Assembly: GCA_029861955.1 (NCBI GenBank) | Contig: JAOTYK010000024.1 | Coordinates: 1-56,464, forward strand | Origin: Acidobacteriota bacterium | GTDB taxonomy: Bacteria; Acidobacteriota; Polarisedimenticolia; Polarisedimenticolales; Polarisedimenticolaceae | DNA length: 56,464 nucleotides | Reading direction: 5' to 3' | In this document: positions 16,726 through 25,497 of the stretch, piece by piece | Layout: every line of letters begins with the position of its first letter | How positions within the stretch are numbered: position 1 is the stretch's first letter | Program-made: the position numbers and the translations under genes | The notes under the pieces: generated by a model | The model's input: the letters and a program-made list of their open reading frames with translations, nothing else | What the model was told of the DNA's origin: nothing | Databases searched by the model: none

Positions 16726-16893
16726 ATGGTAACTCGCGAATCGTTCCTGTTGAGGACTTCTCCGGAGGTCCTCAACGCGTTGCGTCGTTGGGCCCGGGAC
16801 GAGTTGCGTAGCGTCAACAGTCAGGTGGAATACCTGCTGCGTGCGGCATTGAAGGACGCCGGGCGTCTGCCGCCGCCGGACGACGAGTCGTAG
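16726..16893 (+). CDS. Arc-type ribbon-helix-helix DNA-binding protein (55 residues)
   Basis: A short gene from ATG 16726 to TAG 16893, 6 bases after the SPFH stop. The protein reads TRESFLLRTSPEVLNALRRW, then ARDELRSVNSQVEYLLRAAL and an acidic Pro-rich tail. The short N-terminal strand with alternating residues (SFLLRT), the helix PEVLNALRRWARDE, the SVNSQ turn and the helix VEYLLRAALKD match the Arc/MetJ ribbon-helix-helix fold; the N-terminal strand inserts into the DNA major groove and the protein dimerises. It probably binds the repeats at 15715-15747 and controls its own operon. No toxin gene is adjacent, so a toxin-antitoxin role is not supported. Confidence 0.8.
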   Translation: MVTRESFLLRTSPEVLNALRRWARDELRSVNSQVEYLLRAALKDAGRLPPPDDES

Positions 16894-16902
16894 CCAACGA
16901 CG

Positions 16903-17310
16903 TCAGTTGAGCGTGAAATCGACCTGCACGGTGACGACGACGGCGACATTGTCGCCATTCCGTGTCGCCGGGTCATAACGCCACTGCATCACCGCGGCGA
17001 TGGCCGCGTCTTCAAACTCCAAGCCCTCCGGATCGACGGTCAGCGGCAGCAGGCTGCACACCGCGCCACGATCCGATACGACTCCCGTCAAAAGGACGGT
17101 TCCCTCGATCATCGCGACCCGGGCGGCCTCGGGATACTCGGGTGCCACCTCGCTCGATTGGATCAGGGTCGCGTTGGTGTCGACCTCCGTCGGCGAGAAC
17201 ACAACGAGCGCGGGGCAGCCGGTGGTTCCGAGCAGCGGGTCGCTGCTGCTGGGACAACCGACCGCGAGTAGAAGTAACGGAATCGATAGCAAGGCACGGG
17301 ATAGACGCAT
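16903..17310 (-). CDS. Lipoprotein with TonB C-terminal-like domain
   Basis: 135 residues. The start at ATG 17310, ten codons inside the longest frame, is preferred because GGAGAG precedes it and the lipoprotein signal then sits at the N-terminus (RALLSIPLLLLAVGC). Residues about 55-135 read VAPEYPEAARVAMIEGTVLL, then GVVSDRGAV and FEDAAIAAVMQWRYDPATR, a textbook TonB C-terminal domain (PxYPxxAR, EGxV, AxxAVxxWRYxPA). There is no Pro-rich spacer or inner-membrane anchor, so this is not a standard energy transducer but a free outer-membrane or periplasmic TonB-C lipoprotein. Its stop is 10 bases from the RHH gene on the other strand. Confidence 0.88.
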   Translation of the reverse strand: MRLSRALLSIPLLLLAVGCPSSSDPLLGTTGCPALVVFSPTEVDTNATLIQSSEVAPEYPEAARVAMIEGTVLLTGVVSDRGAVCSLLPLTVDPEGLEFEDAAIAAVMQWRYDPATRNGDNVAVVVTVQVDFTLN

Positions 17311-17382
17311 CGGTTCTCTCCACTGGCGTCGGCGGGTCACTTTCGTTCCCTATTGTCCGGCTCTGTACGGCATCATAACCTC

Positions 17383-18624
17383 ATGAAGGCACAAACAGAA
17401 TCGTTCCTCCGATTGCAGGGAACCGTCGGCGCCAACAAGGTCATGGAGTCCGAGCTGTTACGGCTGGTCATGCGGTCGCCCTTCAAGGTTCGCGTGCCGA
17501 AGCCGACCCGCCAGGGATCGACGGCGCTGCGCTATCCCTTCGACCCGTCGGTTGCCTGGGTCGCCGCCTGCTATCACCGCAGCTCATCGCGGATCGGTTG
17601 GGAGCTTGCGTCGTCGCCGGCCGTCCGGCTGGAACCCCTTGTCGCCGACCTGGTTCCGCTGTTGGCCGTAGACGACCGTCTTCCGAAGGGCCGATCGGTC
17701 AGCATCTCGGTCGAGGTCAAGGGCGCCGAGGACTTCGAGTCCTCGCCTCTGCAGTTGCGCGGCGCGATCAAGAGCGCGTTCGAACAGGCGATGCAGAAGC
17801 GTGGCGGGTACGCGGAGGTGCAGCCGAGCGGTGCGGAGATGCAGATCCTCGTGCGTCGCGCCGGTCTGGATGACGAGCGGATGACCTACGTCATCCTCGA
17901 CCTGGGCGGCGGCCCACGTCATCGACGCGGGCAACGGGTGGCCCAGGGACCGGCGCCGATGCGCGAGACCCTGGCTGCGCAGCTGATCCTTCTGTCGAAG
18001 TGGATGCCCCAGGCCGAGCCTCTGGTCGATCCGATGGCCGGGAGTGGCACCATCGCGGTCGAGGCGGCGTTGCTTGCGAGAGGCTTCGCGGTTCGGAAGC
18101 CCGAGGACCTGCCGGCGTTCGGAATGTCGGTCTTCGGCGGCTTCCCGTCCCAGTCGCCGCCGCTCTATCCGGATACACGGCCCTTCATCCTGGCCTCCGA
18201 TATCAACGAGGAGTGCATCGGCTGGATGATCGGGAATCTGCGGGTGTCGGGACTGACGGGGCGGGCGGTCGACAAGTCGATCGTGGTGCATTCGATTGAC
18301 GCGATGCGATTGACGCCGGAGCGAGTCGCAAGCTATCTCCCCGACGCACCGGCCGGTGTCGGAGTGTTTGCCACGAATCCGCCGTACGGGCACCGGCTAC
18401 AGACGCGGGAGAGTGAGTTGCTCGCTCTCTATCGCAACCTCGGGCGAACCCTGAAACGTTTCGACGGCTGGCGCGCCGCGTTCATCGTCGCCAACGAGGG
18501 ATTCCGGGAAGCCTTCAACGCACGGCCCTCCATGGCCAAGCCGACGTCTTCCGCAGGGCTTCGGGGAGAGTTCCTGGTCTACGACCTGGGGGGACGATCC
18601 GCCTCGGTCCAGCGTCGGAGGTAG
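17383..18624 (+). CDS. THUMP/RlmL-type RNA methyltransferase
   Basis: 413 residues from ATG 17383. The N-terminal half (SFLRLQGTVGANKVMESELL ...) is the RNA-recognition region, with RGAIKSAFEQAM in place of the usual THUMP core. The catalytic half has LAAQLILLSKW, LVDPMAGSGTIAVEAALLA (SAM-binding loop), ILASDINEECI and FATNPPYGHRL, the NPPY catalytic motif of N2-guanine/N6-adenine methyltransferases, as in RlmL/Trm14. Likely substrate is 23S rRNA or tRNA guanosine. Its 3' end overlaps the convergent darP-like gene by 46 bases, linking two ribosome-related genes tail to tail. Confidence 0.88.
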   Translation: MKAQTESFLRLQGTVGANKVMESELLRLVMRSPFKVRVPKPTRQGSTALRYPFDPSVAWVAACYHRSSSRIGWELASSPAVRLEPLVADLVPLLAVDDRLPKGRSVSISVEVKGAEDFESSPLQLRGAIKSAFEQAMQKRGGYAEVQPSGAEMQILVRRAGLDDERMTYVILDLGGGPRHRRGQRVAQGPAPMRETLAAQLILLSKWMPQAEPLVDPMAGSGTIAVEAALLARGFAVRKPEDLPAFGMSVFGGFPSQSPPLYPDTRPFILASDINEECIGWMIGNLRVSGLTGRAVDKSIVVHSIDAMRLTPERVASYLPDAPAGVGVFATNPPYGHRLQTRESELLALYRNLGRTLKRFDGWRAAFIVANEGFREAFNARPSMAKPTSSAGLRGEFLVYDLGGRSASVQRRR

Positions 18625-19082
18625 CGGAACAGCTGGCGCGCCGATTTCGGTGGCTTGCCGAGGTCTCGTTCCTTGAGGGCGTTGCGAACGAGTTGGCGCA
18701 GTTGAGACCGGTCGCAGTCCGGGTAGTCCTCGAAGAACTCCGCTAACGATTTCTGATCCTGATCGAGCAGGCGATCACGCCACTGCTCGGCCTCATGCAA
18801 TGCAGCCACCTTGTCTGCGTGGGGTTTGAGTTGACCCTCTAGCGCGGTCCGCAGAACGTCGGCATCCTCATGAGACAGCAACGATGTGAGGTAGCGGAAC
18901 TGACGCTGCAGCGCATTACGGGTCAGCCCCTTCGTCGCGAGGATGACGTCGCGGGTTTCCTCGGACAGCGGAAGGGCCCGCACCTGACCCTCGGACAGAT
19001 CAACGAGTTCCTTCCCCAACGCCTTCAGGTCGCGAAACTCCCGCTTGATCTGCGATCGGCTCTTGTCGTCGGATTGCGTCAT
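18579..19082 (-). CDS. darP: Ribosome biogenesis factor DarP (YjgA/DUF615)
   Basis: 167 residues from ATG 19082 (a longer frame exists but the family begins near SRSQIKRE). Family features: SRSQIKREFRDLKALGKELV, VRALPLSEETRDVILA, KGLTRNALQRQFRYLTSLL and RQLVRNALKERDLGKPPKSARQ split across the C-terminal half, ending RQLFRYLR. DarP is a small helical protein that binds late 50S precursors. The family is best known from gamma- and beta-proteobacteria, so its presence here is worth noting. The 3' end overlaps the methyltransferase gene by 46 bases. Confidence 0.88.
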   Translation of the reverse strand: MTQSDDKSRSQIKREFRDLKALGKELVDLSEGQVRALPLSEETRDVILATKGLTRNALQRQFRYLTSLLSHEDADVLRTALEGQLKPHADKVAALHEAEQWRDRLLDQDQKSLAEFFEDYPDCDRSQLRQLVRNALKERDLGKPPKSARQLFRYLRRWTEADRPPRS

Positions 19083-19114
19083 GGGATCTCTTGCTGTGGG
19101 ACGGGCAGCGTGCC

Positions 19115-19143
19115 GCGACACCCATCGCGAAGTCGATTATAGT
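19115..19143 (+). promoter_or_regulatory. Promoter for the kinase at 19153, probably leaderless
   Basis: GCGACA (19115-19120, 4 of 6), a 17-base spacer and TATAGT (19138-19143, 5 of 6). The -10 box ends only 9 bases before the ATG at 19153 and no ribosome site is visible, so the transcript probably begins at or next to the start codon. Confidence 0.5.
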
Positions 19144-19152
19144 GGCGGACCC

Positions 19153-21786
19153 ATGACGATCGAAGCCGGCCAGACACTATTGCATTTCCGCCTCGTCGAG
19201 AAGATCGGCGAGGGAGGGATGGGTGTGGTCTGGAAGGCGACGGATACCTCTCTCGAGCGGGACGTGGCGATCAAGATCCTACCGGCCCAATTCTCCTCGG
19301 AGCCGGAGCGACTGGCGCGGTTCGAGCGTGAGGCACGAGTCCTGGCCTCCCTGAACCACCCTCACATCGCGGGGGTCTACGGTCTACACGAGGCGGACGG
19401 GCATCGGTTCATCGCCATGGAGTTCATCCCCGGTGAGGATCTGGCCGACGCCATGAATCGTGGTCGTCTTCCGGCCGAGCGGGTCTTGCAGATCATGCGG
19501 GAGGTGGCCGAGGCCCTGGAGGTCGCCCACGAGAGCGGCGTCATCCATCGCGACCTCAAACCGGCCAACGTACGGTTGAACCCGGAAGGCAAGGCCAAGG
19601 TTCTCGACTTCGGCCTGGCCAAGGCCTACGACCCGGCGACCGCCAGCGACCCGATGACCTCGCAGACGATGACCTCCGCAGGCACCGTCGCCGGACTGAT
19701 CCTCGGCACGGCGTCGTACATGTCCCCGGAGCAGGCGTCCGGCCAACCGACCGATCGACGGGCGGACATCTGGTCGTTCGGAGTGATGCTCCACGAGATG
19801 TTGTCGGGGAAGCGCCTGTTCGAGGGGGAGACGGTCTCCCATACGTTGGCCGACGTGCTGCGTGCACCGATCTCGATGGACGACATCCCTGCCGATGTTC
19901 CTCCGTCCATGAGCAGCCTGGTCGATCGTTGCCTGACCCGGGACAAGATGCGCAGGCTAAGGGACATCGGCGAGGCACGGATCGCCATCGAGAACACGAT
20001 CGCCAATCCCGACGGGCCGGTGGAGTCGGTGCGGCACGACGCCCGGAAGGCGTCTCGACTACCGTGGATCGTGGCCGGCCTGGCGTTGCTTGTCGCCGTC
20101 GTGGCGATCGGATTCTCTTTGTTCGGATCGGGCAGCGACCCATCGACACAACTCACACGACGCTTCACGCTCGAGGTCCCCAACACCGGCAGTACGCGCC
20201 AGGGCGCGGGCAGAGCGATTGCCGTCTCTCCCGATGGCACGCGGGTCCTCACGCTCGGTGGGGCCGGCGCCGATGACATGTTGTACATGCGTCAGATCGA
20301 TGCGTTCGATGCCAGGCCGGTCGAAGGGACGGTGGGTGGAGGAATCCCGCTGTTCTCGCCGGATGGACAGTGGATCGGATTTCGCGATACGGATCGCTTC
20401 GCGAAGATCCGGACCACAGGCGGGCCCGCCATCCACATCGGAACGGCCCCCGCGGCGATGGACGGCGTGACATGGGGCAGCGACGACCATCTATATTTCA
20501 GCTATCAGGGAGAGCTCTTCCGAATGTCGGCGACGGGGACCGAACCGGCCGAGCAGATCAGCCGCAAGGAGGATCAGAAGATCGGGCTCATGTTCCCTTC
20601 CCTGATCCCAGACACCGGGACCGTCCTATGTAGCACGCGGGACGAAGGAAACTCCGTCAGCCGACTCGTGGCGCTGGACATCGCCACCAAGCAGCTGACG
20701 GATCTCGAGATGGGTGGCACGAATCCCCGCTACCTACCGACGGGCAAGATCCTCTTCGTTCAGCGTGAGACCATCGTTGTCGCTCCATTCGATCCGGATC
20801 GACTGGAGATTACGGGTCCGCCGGCGCCCGTGCTCCCACGTGCGTGGGTCGACGAGGGTCAGATGCAGCTGGACATCTCCAGCGAAGGCAGCGTCGTCTA
20901 CCTGCCGATCTCTCAGTCCCAGAATCAGTCGCTGATGAGTGTCGACCTCAGCGGCCAGGTGACGCCACTGTTCACGGACGGATTGCCGTTCAAGAACTTC
21001 AATGACCTCCGTCTATCCCGAGACGGTCGGAGTATCGCCGTTTCCGTCGAGGGAAATGCCATCTGGATGGTCGACCTGGACACCCAGACACCGACCAAGT
21101 TGTCCGAGAGTGGGTTCTACCCCCTGTGGAGCCCGGATGGCAGCGAGCTGATCTACGGAAGCGCCCGGTCCGATTCGTTCAACATCTACCGACGTCCCGT
21201 AGATCTCAGTCGGCCCGAGGAGATTCTGCTGGACGTGGAGAACAATCTTCGTTCTGCGGATTGGACCCGTCAGGGTGCCCTGGTCGTCCGCGAGCAGATT
21301 CCCGAGAAGGGGATGGATCTGCACTACGTCGAGGACGTCGATCAGCCGTCGATGGTCAGTCTCATGGACGGCGACGATGACGAACTGGCGCCGATCGTCT
21401 CGTACGATGGGCAATGGTTGGCCTACGTTTCGGACTACTCCGGTACCGACGAGATCTACGTGACCTCCTTTCCCGATACCGGTGCTCGCCACCGCATTTC
21501 TACAAAGGGCGGGACAAGTCCCACGTGGGCTCCCGACGGCAAGACGGTCTACTACCTGGAGGGTGCGACGATGGTCGCCGTGTCGCTCGAGTTCGCCCCA
21601 CGCTTCCGGGTCACCGGCCGGGAGCCGCTGTTTGACGGCGCATGGGTTCAGTACCGCTGGTCCCGGCAGTACGACATCCATCCGGACGGCGACCGCTTCC
21701 TGATGGTCCTCAATCCCCCCCGTGGCAACGTCGAGGTCATCACCAACTGGTTCCAGGAGCTGGACGCGTTGGCAAGAACGAATTGA
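19153..21786 (+). CDS. Transmembrane Ser/Thr kinase with C-terminal beta-propeller
   Basis: 877 residues from ATG 19153 (the longer frame begins inside the divergent darP gene). Kinase domain about 12-280: Gly loop IGEGGMGVV, Lys41, HRDLKPAN (Asp134), DFG 152-154, a Thr-rich activation segment (TSAGTVAGLILGTASY) and SPEQ. One membrane helix at about 303-324. Residues about 335-870 form TolB/PD40-like propeller blades: repeated SPDGTRV, FSPDGQWIGF, LSRDGRSIAV, WSPDGSELIY, WAPDGKTVYY. The propeller should face the periplasm and may sense a ligand. The last four bases (TTGA) overlap the start of the next gene, so kinase and reductase are likely translated together. Confidence 0.94.
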   Translation: MTIEAGQTLLHFRLVEKIGEGGMGVVWKATDTSLERDVAIKILPAQFSSEPERLARFEREARVLASLNHPHIAGVYGLHEADGHRFIAMEFIPGEDLADAMNRGRLPAERVLQIMREVAEALEVAHESGVIHRDLKPANVRLNPEGKAKVLDFGLAKAYDPATASDPMTSQTMTSAGTVAGLILGTASYMSPEQASGQPTDRRADIWSFGVMLHEMLSGKRLFEGETVSHTLADVLRAPISMDDIPADVPPSMSSLVDRCLTRDKMRRLRDIGEARIAIENTIANPDGPVESVRHDARKASRLPWIVAGLALLVAVVAIGFSLFGSGSDPSTQLTRRFTLEVPNTGSTRQGAGRAIAVSPDGTRVLTLGGAGADDMLYMRQIDAFDARPVEGTVGGGIPLFSPDGQWIGFRDTDRFAKIRTTGGPAIHIGTAPAAMDGVTWGSDDHLYFSYQGELFRMSATGTEPAEQISRKEDQKIGLMFPSLIPDTGTVLCSTRDEGNSVSRLVALDIATKQLTDLEMGGTNPRYLPTGKILFVQRETIVVAPFDPDRLEITGPPAPVLPRAWVDEGQMQLDISSEGSVVYLPISQSQNQSLMSVDLSGQVTPLFTDGLPFKNFNDLRLSRDGRSIAVSVEGNAIWMVDLDTQTPTKLSESGFYPLWSPDGSELIYGSARSDSFNIYRRPVDLSRPEEILLDVENNLRSADWTRQGALVVREQIPEKGMDLHYVEDVDQPSMVSLMDGDDDELAPIVSYDGQWLAYVSDYSGTDEIYVTSFPDTGARHRISTKGGTSPTWAPDGKTVYYLEGATMVAVSLEFAPRFRVTGREPLFDGAWVQYRWSRQYDIHPDGDRFLMVLNPPRGNVEVITNWFQELDALARTN

Positions 21787-22625
21787 TCCTCCTCGGTGGA
21801 ACGTCGCAGCTCGGCTACTCCATCGTGCGACGGTTTGGTCTTGATACGCTGACGCCGTTTTGTAGCGAGTACAGTCGTTACGAAGAGTGCCAGACCTGGC
21901 CACGGGTCAATCTGGACGACGCCGATGGGCTTCGTCGCGTGATCGATGAGTGGCAGCCGAAACTGCTTCTTCACTGCGCCGGCATCTGCGACGTCGAGAA
22001 GTGCGAGAAGGAGCCTGAGTTCGCGCGGGCGGTCAACGTCAAGAGCATGGACGTCTTGCTGAACTCACTGCCCGATTCGACGCGACTGGTCTACTGCTCT
22101 AGCGATCACGTCTTCGGTGGGGATCGTGGTCCGTATTGCGAGAGCGATCCGACTCATCCGATTTCGATCTATGGGCAGACGCGATGTGAGGCGGAGGAGA
22201 AACTCCTTCGCCGGCGACCGAGTTCGTTGATCATCCGCCACGGCCTGGGAATCGGCCCTTCGATCAGCGGCCGAACCGGCCATCTGGATTGGTTGCGTTA
22301 TCGCACGCAGAACCGACTACCGATAACGGTGATCTCCGACGAGGTTCGCAGCGCGGTATGGGCAGCGGATCTGGCGGAGCGTGTCTGGAGTCTCGCCGAT
22401 TCCGACATCACGGGAATTCGCCACGTGACAGCGACGACGTCTGGAACCCGCGTGGAGCTGGCACAGTTCCTGAGTCACGAGTACGACATCGGTGCGACTC
22501 TGAACATCGCTTCACGACATCAGCAGGCGTTCCCACACATCGGAGATGTCGAGTTGGCGACGGAGTTTCTCGATCCGCTTTATAGACCCCTGGAAGCGGT
22601 TAGTTCTCGAACAACCGTTCCCTGA
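21783..22625 (+). CDS. RmlD-like NAD(P)-dependent sugar nucleotide reductase
   Basis: 280 residues from TTG 21783, which overlaps the kinase stop by 4 bases and places the Rossmann loop LILLGGTSQLGYSIVRRFG at the N-terminus. Further motifs: LLLHCAGICDVEKCE (as in NxAAYTxVDxAE), VYCSSDHVFGGDRGPYCE (as in STDYVFDG) and PISIYGQTRCEAE, carrying the SDR catalytic Tyr and normally YGxxKxxxE; here the Lys position is Arg (YGQTR). RmlD proteins make dTDP-rhamnose. No rmlA/B/C genes are close, so the substrate is uncertain. Coupling to a kinase gene suggests co-regulation. Confidence 0.82.
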   Translation: MILLGGTSQLGYSIVRRFGLDTLTPFCSEYSRYEECQTWPRVNLDDADGLRRVIDEWQPKLLLHCAGICDVEKCEKEPEFARAVNVKSMDVLLNSLPDSTRLVYCSSDHVFGGDRGPYCESDPTHPISIYGQTRCEAEEKLLRRRPSSLIIRHGLGIGPSISGRTGHLDWLRYRTQNRLPITVISDEVRSAVWAADLAERVWSLADSDITGIRHVTATTSGTRVELAQFLSHEYDIGATLNIASRHQQAFPHIGDVELATEFLDPLYRPLEAVSSRTTVP

Positions 22626-22738
22626 AAACCGGACGCCCGGGCAGAGAGGCGCGGAACGCCCGCCCCCCCTAACTTTCGTTCTCTTCACCGAGGATTCGTT
22701 TGCGGGTATCCTTGGCTCCGCGAAAAGAGGGGATCCCA

Positions 22739-25486
22739 TTGCAAGCCAAACCGGACCAGATGCTGGGTCACTATCGTCTTGTTGAGAAACTCGGCGAGGG
22801 TGGGATGGGTGTGGTCTGGCGTGCTGTCGACACGACCCTCGATCGCGAGGTCGCGATCAAGATCCTGCCCGAGACCCTTCAGCAACATCCCGAGCGATTG
22901 GAGCGATTCGAGCGCGAGGCCAAGGTGTTGGCCTCGTTGCATCACCCGAACATCGCGGTGATCCATGGACTGCATCAGACCAACGGTGTTCACTATCTGG
23001 CGATGGAGCTCGTCGATGGCGACGACCTCTCCACCCGTCTCGCCGCCGGCCCACTGCCGATGCTTGATGCGCTGAAGCTCTGCGCGCAGGTCGCCAGAGC
23101 GCTACAGTCGGCCCACGATCGCAACATCGTTCATCGCGACCTGAAGCCGGCTAACATCGTGTTAACGAAGTCGGGCGAGGCCAAGGTCCTGGACTTCGGG
23201 TTGGCCAAGGTGCTCGACCCGGAGAATTCGATCGAGAGCGACGAAACTTCATCGCCCACCGTGACCACTGGTGGCACCGTCGCCGGAATGATCCTGGGGA
23301 CCCCGGCTTACATGAGCCCCGAGCAGGCGAGAGGCAAGGCGACGGATCGTCGTACCGACATCTGGTCCTTCGGTTGTGTGCTACACGAGTGCTTGACCGG
23401 TGTCTCGGAGTTCCGTGGTGACACGATGTCCGATTCGATCGGAGCGATCCTGCACAAGGATCCGGACTGGGGAGTGTTGCCGGTCGATCTTCCGGTCACT
23501 GTGCACTGGTTGCTGCGCCGCTGCCTGACGAAGGATCGGGACAACCGACTACATGACATCGCCGATGCCCGCATCGAGTTGGAGCAGGCGATCGTCGACC
23601 CCGAAGGGGTCGTCGTGGGTGCAGCCGCGGCGGACCGACCGGCAGAGCCGGCGGGGCGACGCTGGCTTCGTGGCGTCGCCATCGTCGGACTGATCGCGCT
23701 GGCGGCGACAATTGGCTGGTGGCTCAAGCCGGCTCCGGATGGAACTGTCGAGCCGCTGGGGTTGTCGCTTCAGTTGAACGAACCGCAGACGCGGAACGTG
23801 CAATTCTCGTTCTCGCCGGACGGATCCTCGATCGTCTACCGAGCGATGGGCAAGGATGCCGGGAACGGCGGTGTTGCGACCTCCCGTCTCTGGCTACGAC
23901 GCCTCGACTCGTTTGTCGCGGCACCGATTCCGGGAACCGAGAACGCCGACGTTCCGAAGTTCTCACCGAACGGGGGACAGATCAGCTTTCTCGTCGAGCC
24001 CGATGGAGCGGACGATCATCGGGCGGATCTTCGTGTCGTCGGTCTTGACGGTCGTCCACCACTGACGATCGCGATGAACGTACTCGATCACGGGGCGACA
24101 AGTTGGGTCACCGAGGATCGAATCGTCTACGTCGATTATCTTGACGAACACCGTCTTCTCTCGGTCTCATCGGGCGGAGGTGAGCCCACAGTTTTTGCGG
24201 AGATTTCCGAGAACGGGCAATTCAGTGTATTTCAGTTTGAAGTGATCGATGGTGGAAGGTGGATACTTGATTCCAGCTTCATCGACGGTCAGCGGGCGAT
24301 CCTACTCGTCGACACGAGGGACGGCACCGAGCATACGCTCCTGAAGAACGCCTACAGTGCACAGGTACTTGACAGTCGGCAATTGCTGTTCTTGCGCGGC
24401 AAGACCCTGTTGTCGGCTCAGCTCGATCTGTCCCAGACACCTCCGGCATTGACGGGAGATATCGTGACCGTGTTGGGGGGCGGCTCCAACCCTGACGATG
24501 AGATCCGGTGGATGCGTGCCTCACGGGCCGGGCATCTTGCGTTCGTGACCGGTGCCGGTGCAGGATCGGACAACAGGTTGATGACCATCGATCAAGACGG
24601 GGTGGTCGAGCCTTTGATCGAGGCCCGTGGTGCGTACATGACACCCGTCCGGTTCTCGCAGGACGGCCAGCGGTTGCTGGTCTCGATGTCTGCCGACGAG
24701 TCGCCATCGGAGCTGTGGTTGGTGGAACTGGACACCGGGTCCAGCCGTCCGATCGCATCGGACCAGTTCGTAACGTTCGGGGGGGCATGGCTGTCAGAGC
24801 AGCAGTTTGCATTCACTTCCTGGCAATCGATAGAGGACGGAGAGATCTTGACCCGTGAGTTGCGGCGGGACTCCAAGCCCCGCCCGCTGTTCGACGAGTG
24901 GCCGCAGGATCTCGTTCTTCACAGCGGCGACATCGACTTCGACGGCAGGTACGCCCTGTTTGACGTCAGGAGTTCTGGTTCCACGCAGTCGGACATCTGG
25001 ATCGGCGCCGTAGATGGTTCTTCCGAGATTCGGCCCCTGATCGCCACCGTGGCCAGCGAGTCCCGCGGCGCAGTATCACCGAATCGCCGTTGGATTTCCT
25101 ACGTATCGAACGAGAGCGGTCGGCCGGAGATCTACGCGCGGTCGTACTCCCTCGAAGGTGGGGTGGGCGAAACGGTGATCAAAGTCTCACGCAGTGGTGG
25201 AGTGAACCCGTTCTGGAGTGCCGACGGTAAGCAGTTGTTCTTTTTCGACCGGCCCCGAAAGAAATTGTTAGCAGCGACGTTGGACAATGACAGCGGACGG
25301 TATTCAACCCCCGACGTTCGGATCGAATCCGTCGAAGACCTTCAGTTGTCCGAGTTGTTCTCTGAGCAATCGTTCGTACCGGTTCCCGGCAGTGATCGAT
25401 TGGCGTTCGTTCAACGTCCGGAGTCACAGCAGGCCACCGATCGGATCGAGGTCGTGCTCAACTGGGAGCAGCTACTCGATCGGTAA
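22739..25486 (+). CDS. Transmembrane Ser/Thr kinase with C-terminal beta-propeller
   Basis: 915 residues if translation starts at TTG 22739, which has AGAGGGG 7 bases upstream; ATG 22760 is the alternative. Kinase about 10-282: LGEGGMGVV, Lys41, HRDLKPAN (Asp134), DFG 152-154, a Thr-rich segment (SPTVTTGGTVAGMILG) and SPEQ. Membrane helix about 311-328. The C-terminal 580 residues are a PD40/TolB-like propeller (FSFSPDGSSIVY, FSPNGGQISF, FSQDGQRLLV, SPNRRWISYVS, WSADGKQLFFF). The kinase domain is closely similar to those at 19153 and 53003, pointing to duplication. It converges with the next kinase, with 11 bases between stops. Confidence 0.93.
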   Translation: MQAKPDQMLGHYRLVEKLGEGGMGVVWRAVDTTLDREVAIKILPETLQQHPERLERFEREAKVLASLHHPNIAVIHGLHQTNGVHYLAMELVDGDDLSTRLAAGPLPMLDALKLCAQVARALQSAHDRNIVHRDLKPANIVLTKSGEAKVLDFGLAKVLDPENSIESDETSSPTVTTGGTVAGMILGTPAYMSPEQARGKATDRRTDIWSFGCVLHECLTGVSEFRGDTMSDSIGAILHKDPDWGVLPVDLPVTVHWLLRRCLTKDRDNRLHDIADARIELEQAIVDPEGVVVGAAAADRPAEPAGRRWLRGVAIVGLIALAATIGWWLKPAPDGTVEPLGLSLQLNEPQTRNVQFSFSPDGSSIVYRAMGKDAGNGGVATSRLWLRRLDSFVAAPIPGTENADVPKFSPNGGQISFLVEPDGADDHRADLRVVGLDGRPPLTIAMNVLDHGATSWVTEDRIVYVDYLDEHRLLSVSSGGGEPTVFAEISENGQFSVFQFEVIDGGRWILDSSFIDGQRAILLVDTRDGTEHTLLKNAYSAQVLDSRQLLFLRGKTLLSAQLDLSQTPPALTGDIVTVLGGGSNPDDEIRWMRASRAGHLAFVTGAGAGSDNRLMTIDQDGVVEPLIEARGAYMTPVRFSQDGQRLLVSMSADESPSELWLVELDTGSSRPIASDQFVTFGGAWLSEQQFAFTSWQSIEDGEILTRELRRDSKPRPLFDEWPQDLVLHSGDIDFDGRYALFDVRSSGSTQSDIWIGAVDGSSEIRPLIATVASESRGAVSPNRRWISYVSNESGRPEIYARSYSLEGGVGETVIKVSRSGGVNPFWSADGKQLFFFDRPRKKLLAATLDNDSGRYSTPDVRIESVEDLQLSELFSEQSFVPVPGSDRLAFVQRPESQQATDRIEVVLNWEQLLDR

Positions 25487-25497
25487 GCCTCGAAGAC

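Noticed and set aside
16726-16893. RHH gene considered as an antitoxin
   Set aside because: No toxin-like gene is next to it; the upstream partner is a clear SPFH protein and the downstream gene is a convergent TonB-C lipoprotein.
22626-22738. GC-rich gap with GCCCGGGC considered as a terminator or small RNA
   Set aside because: No stem longer than a short palindrome and no T tract could be built by eye.
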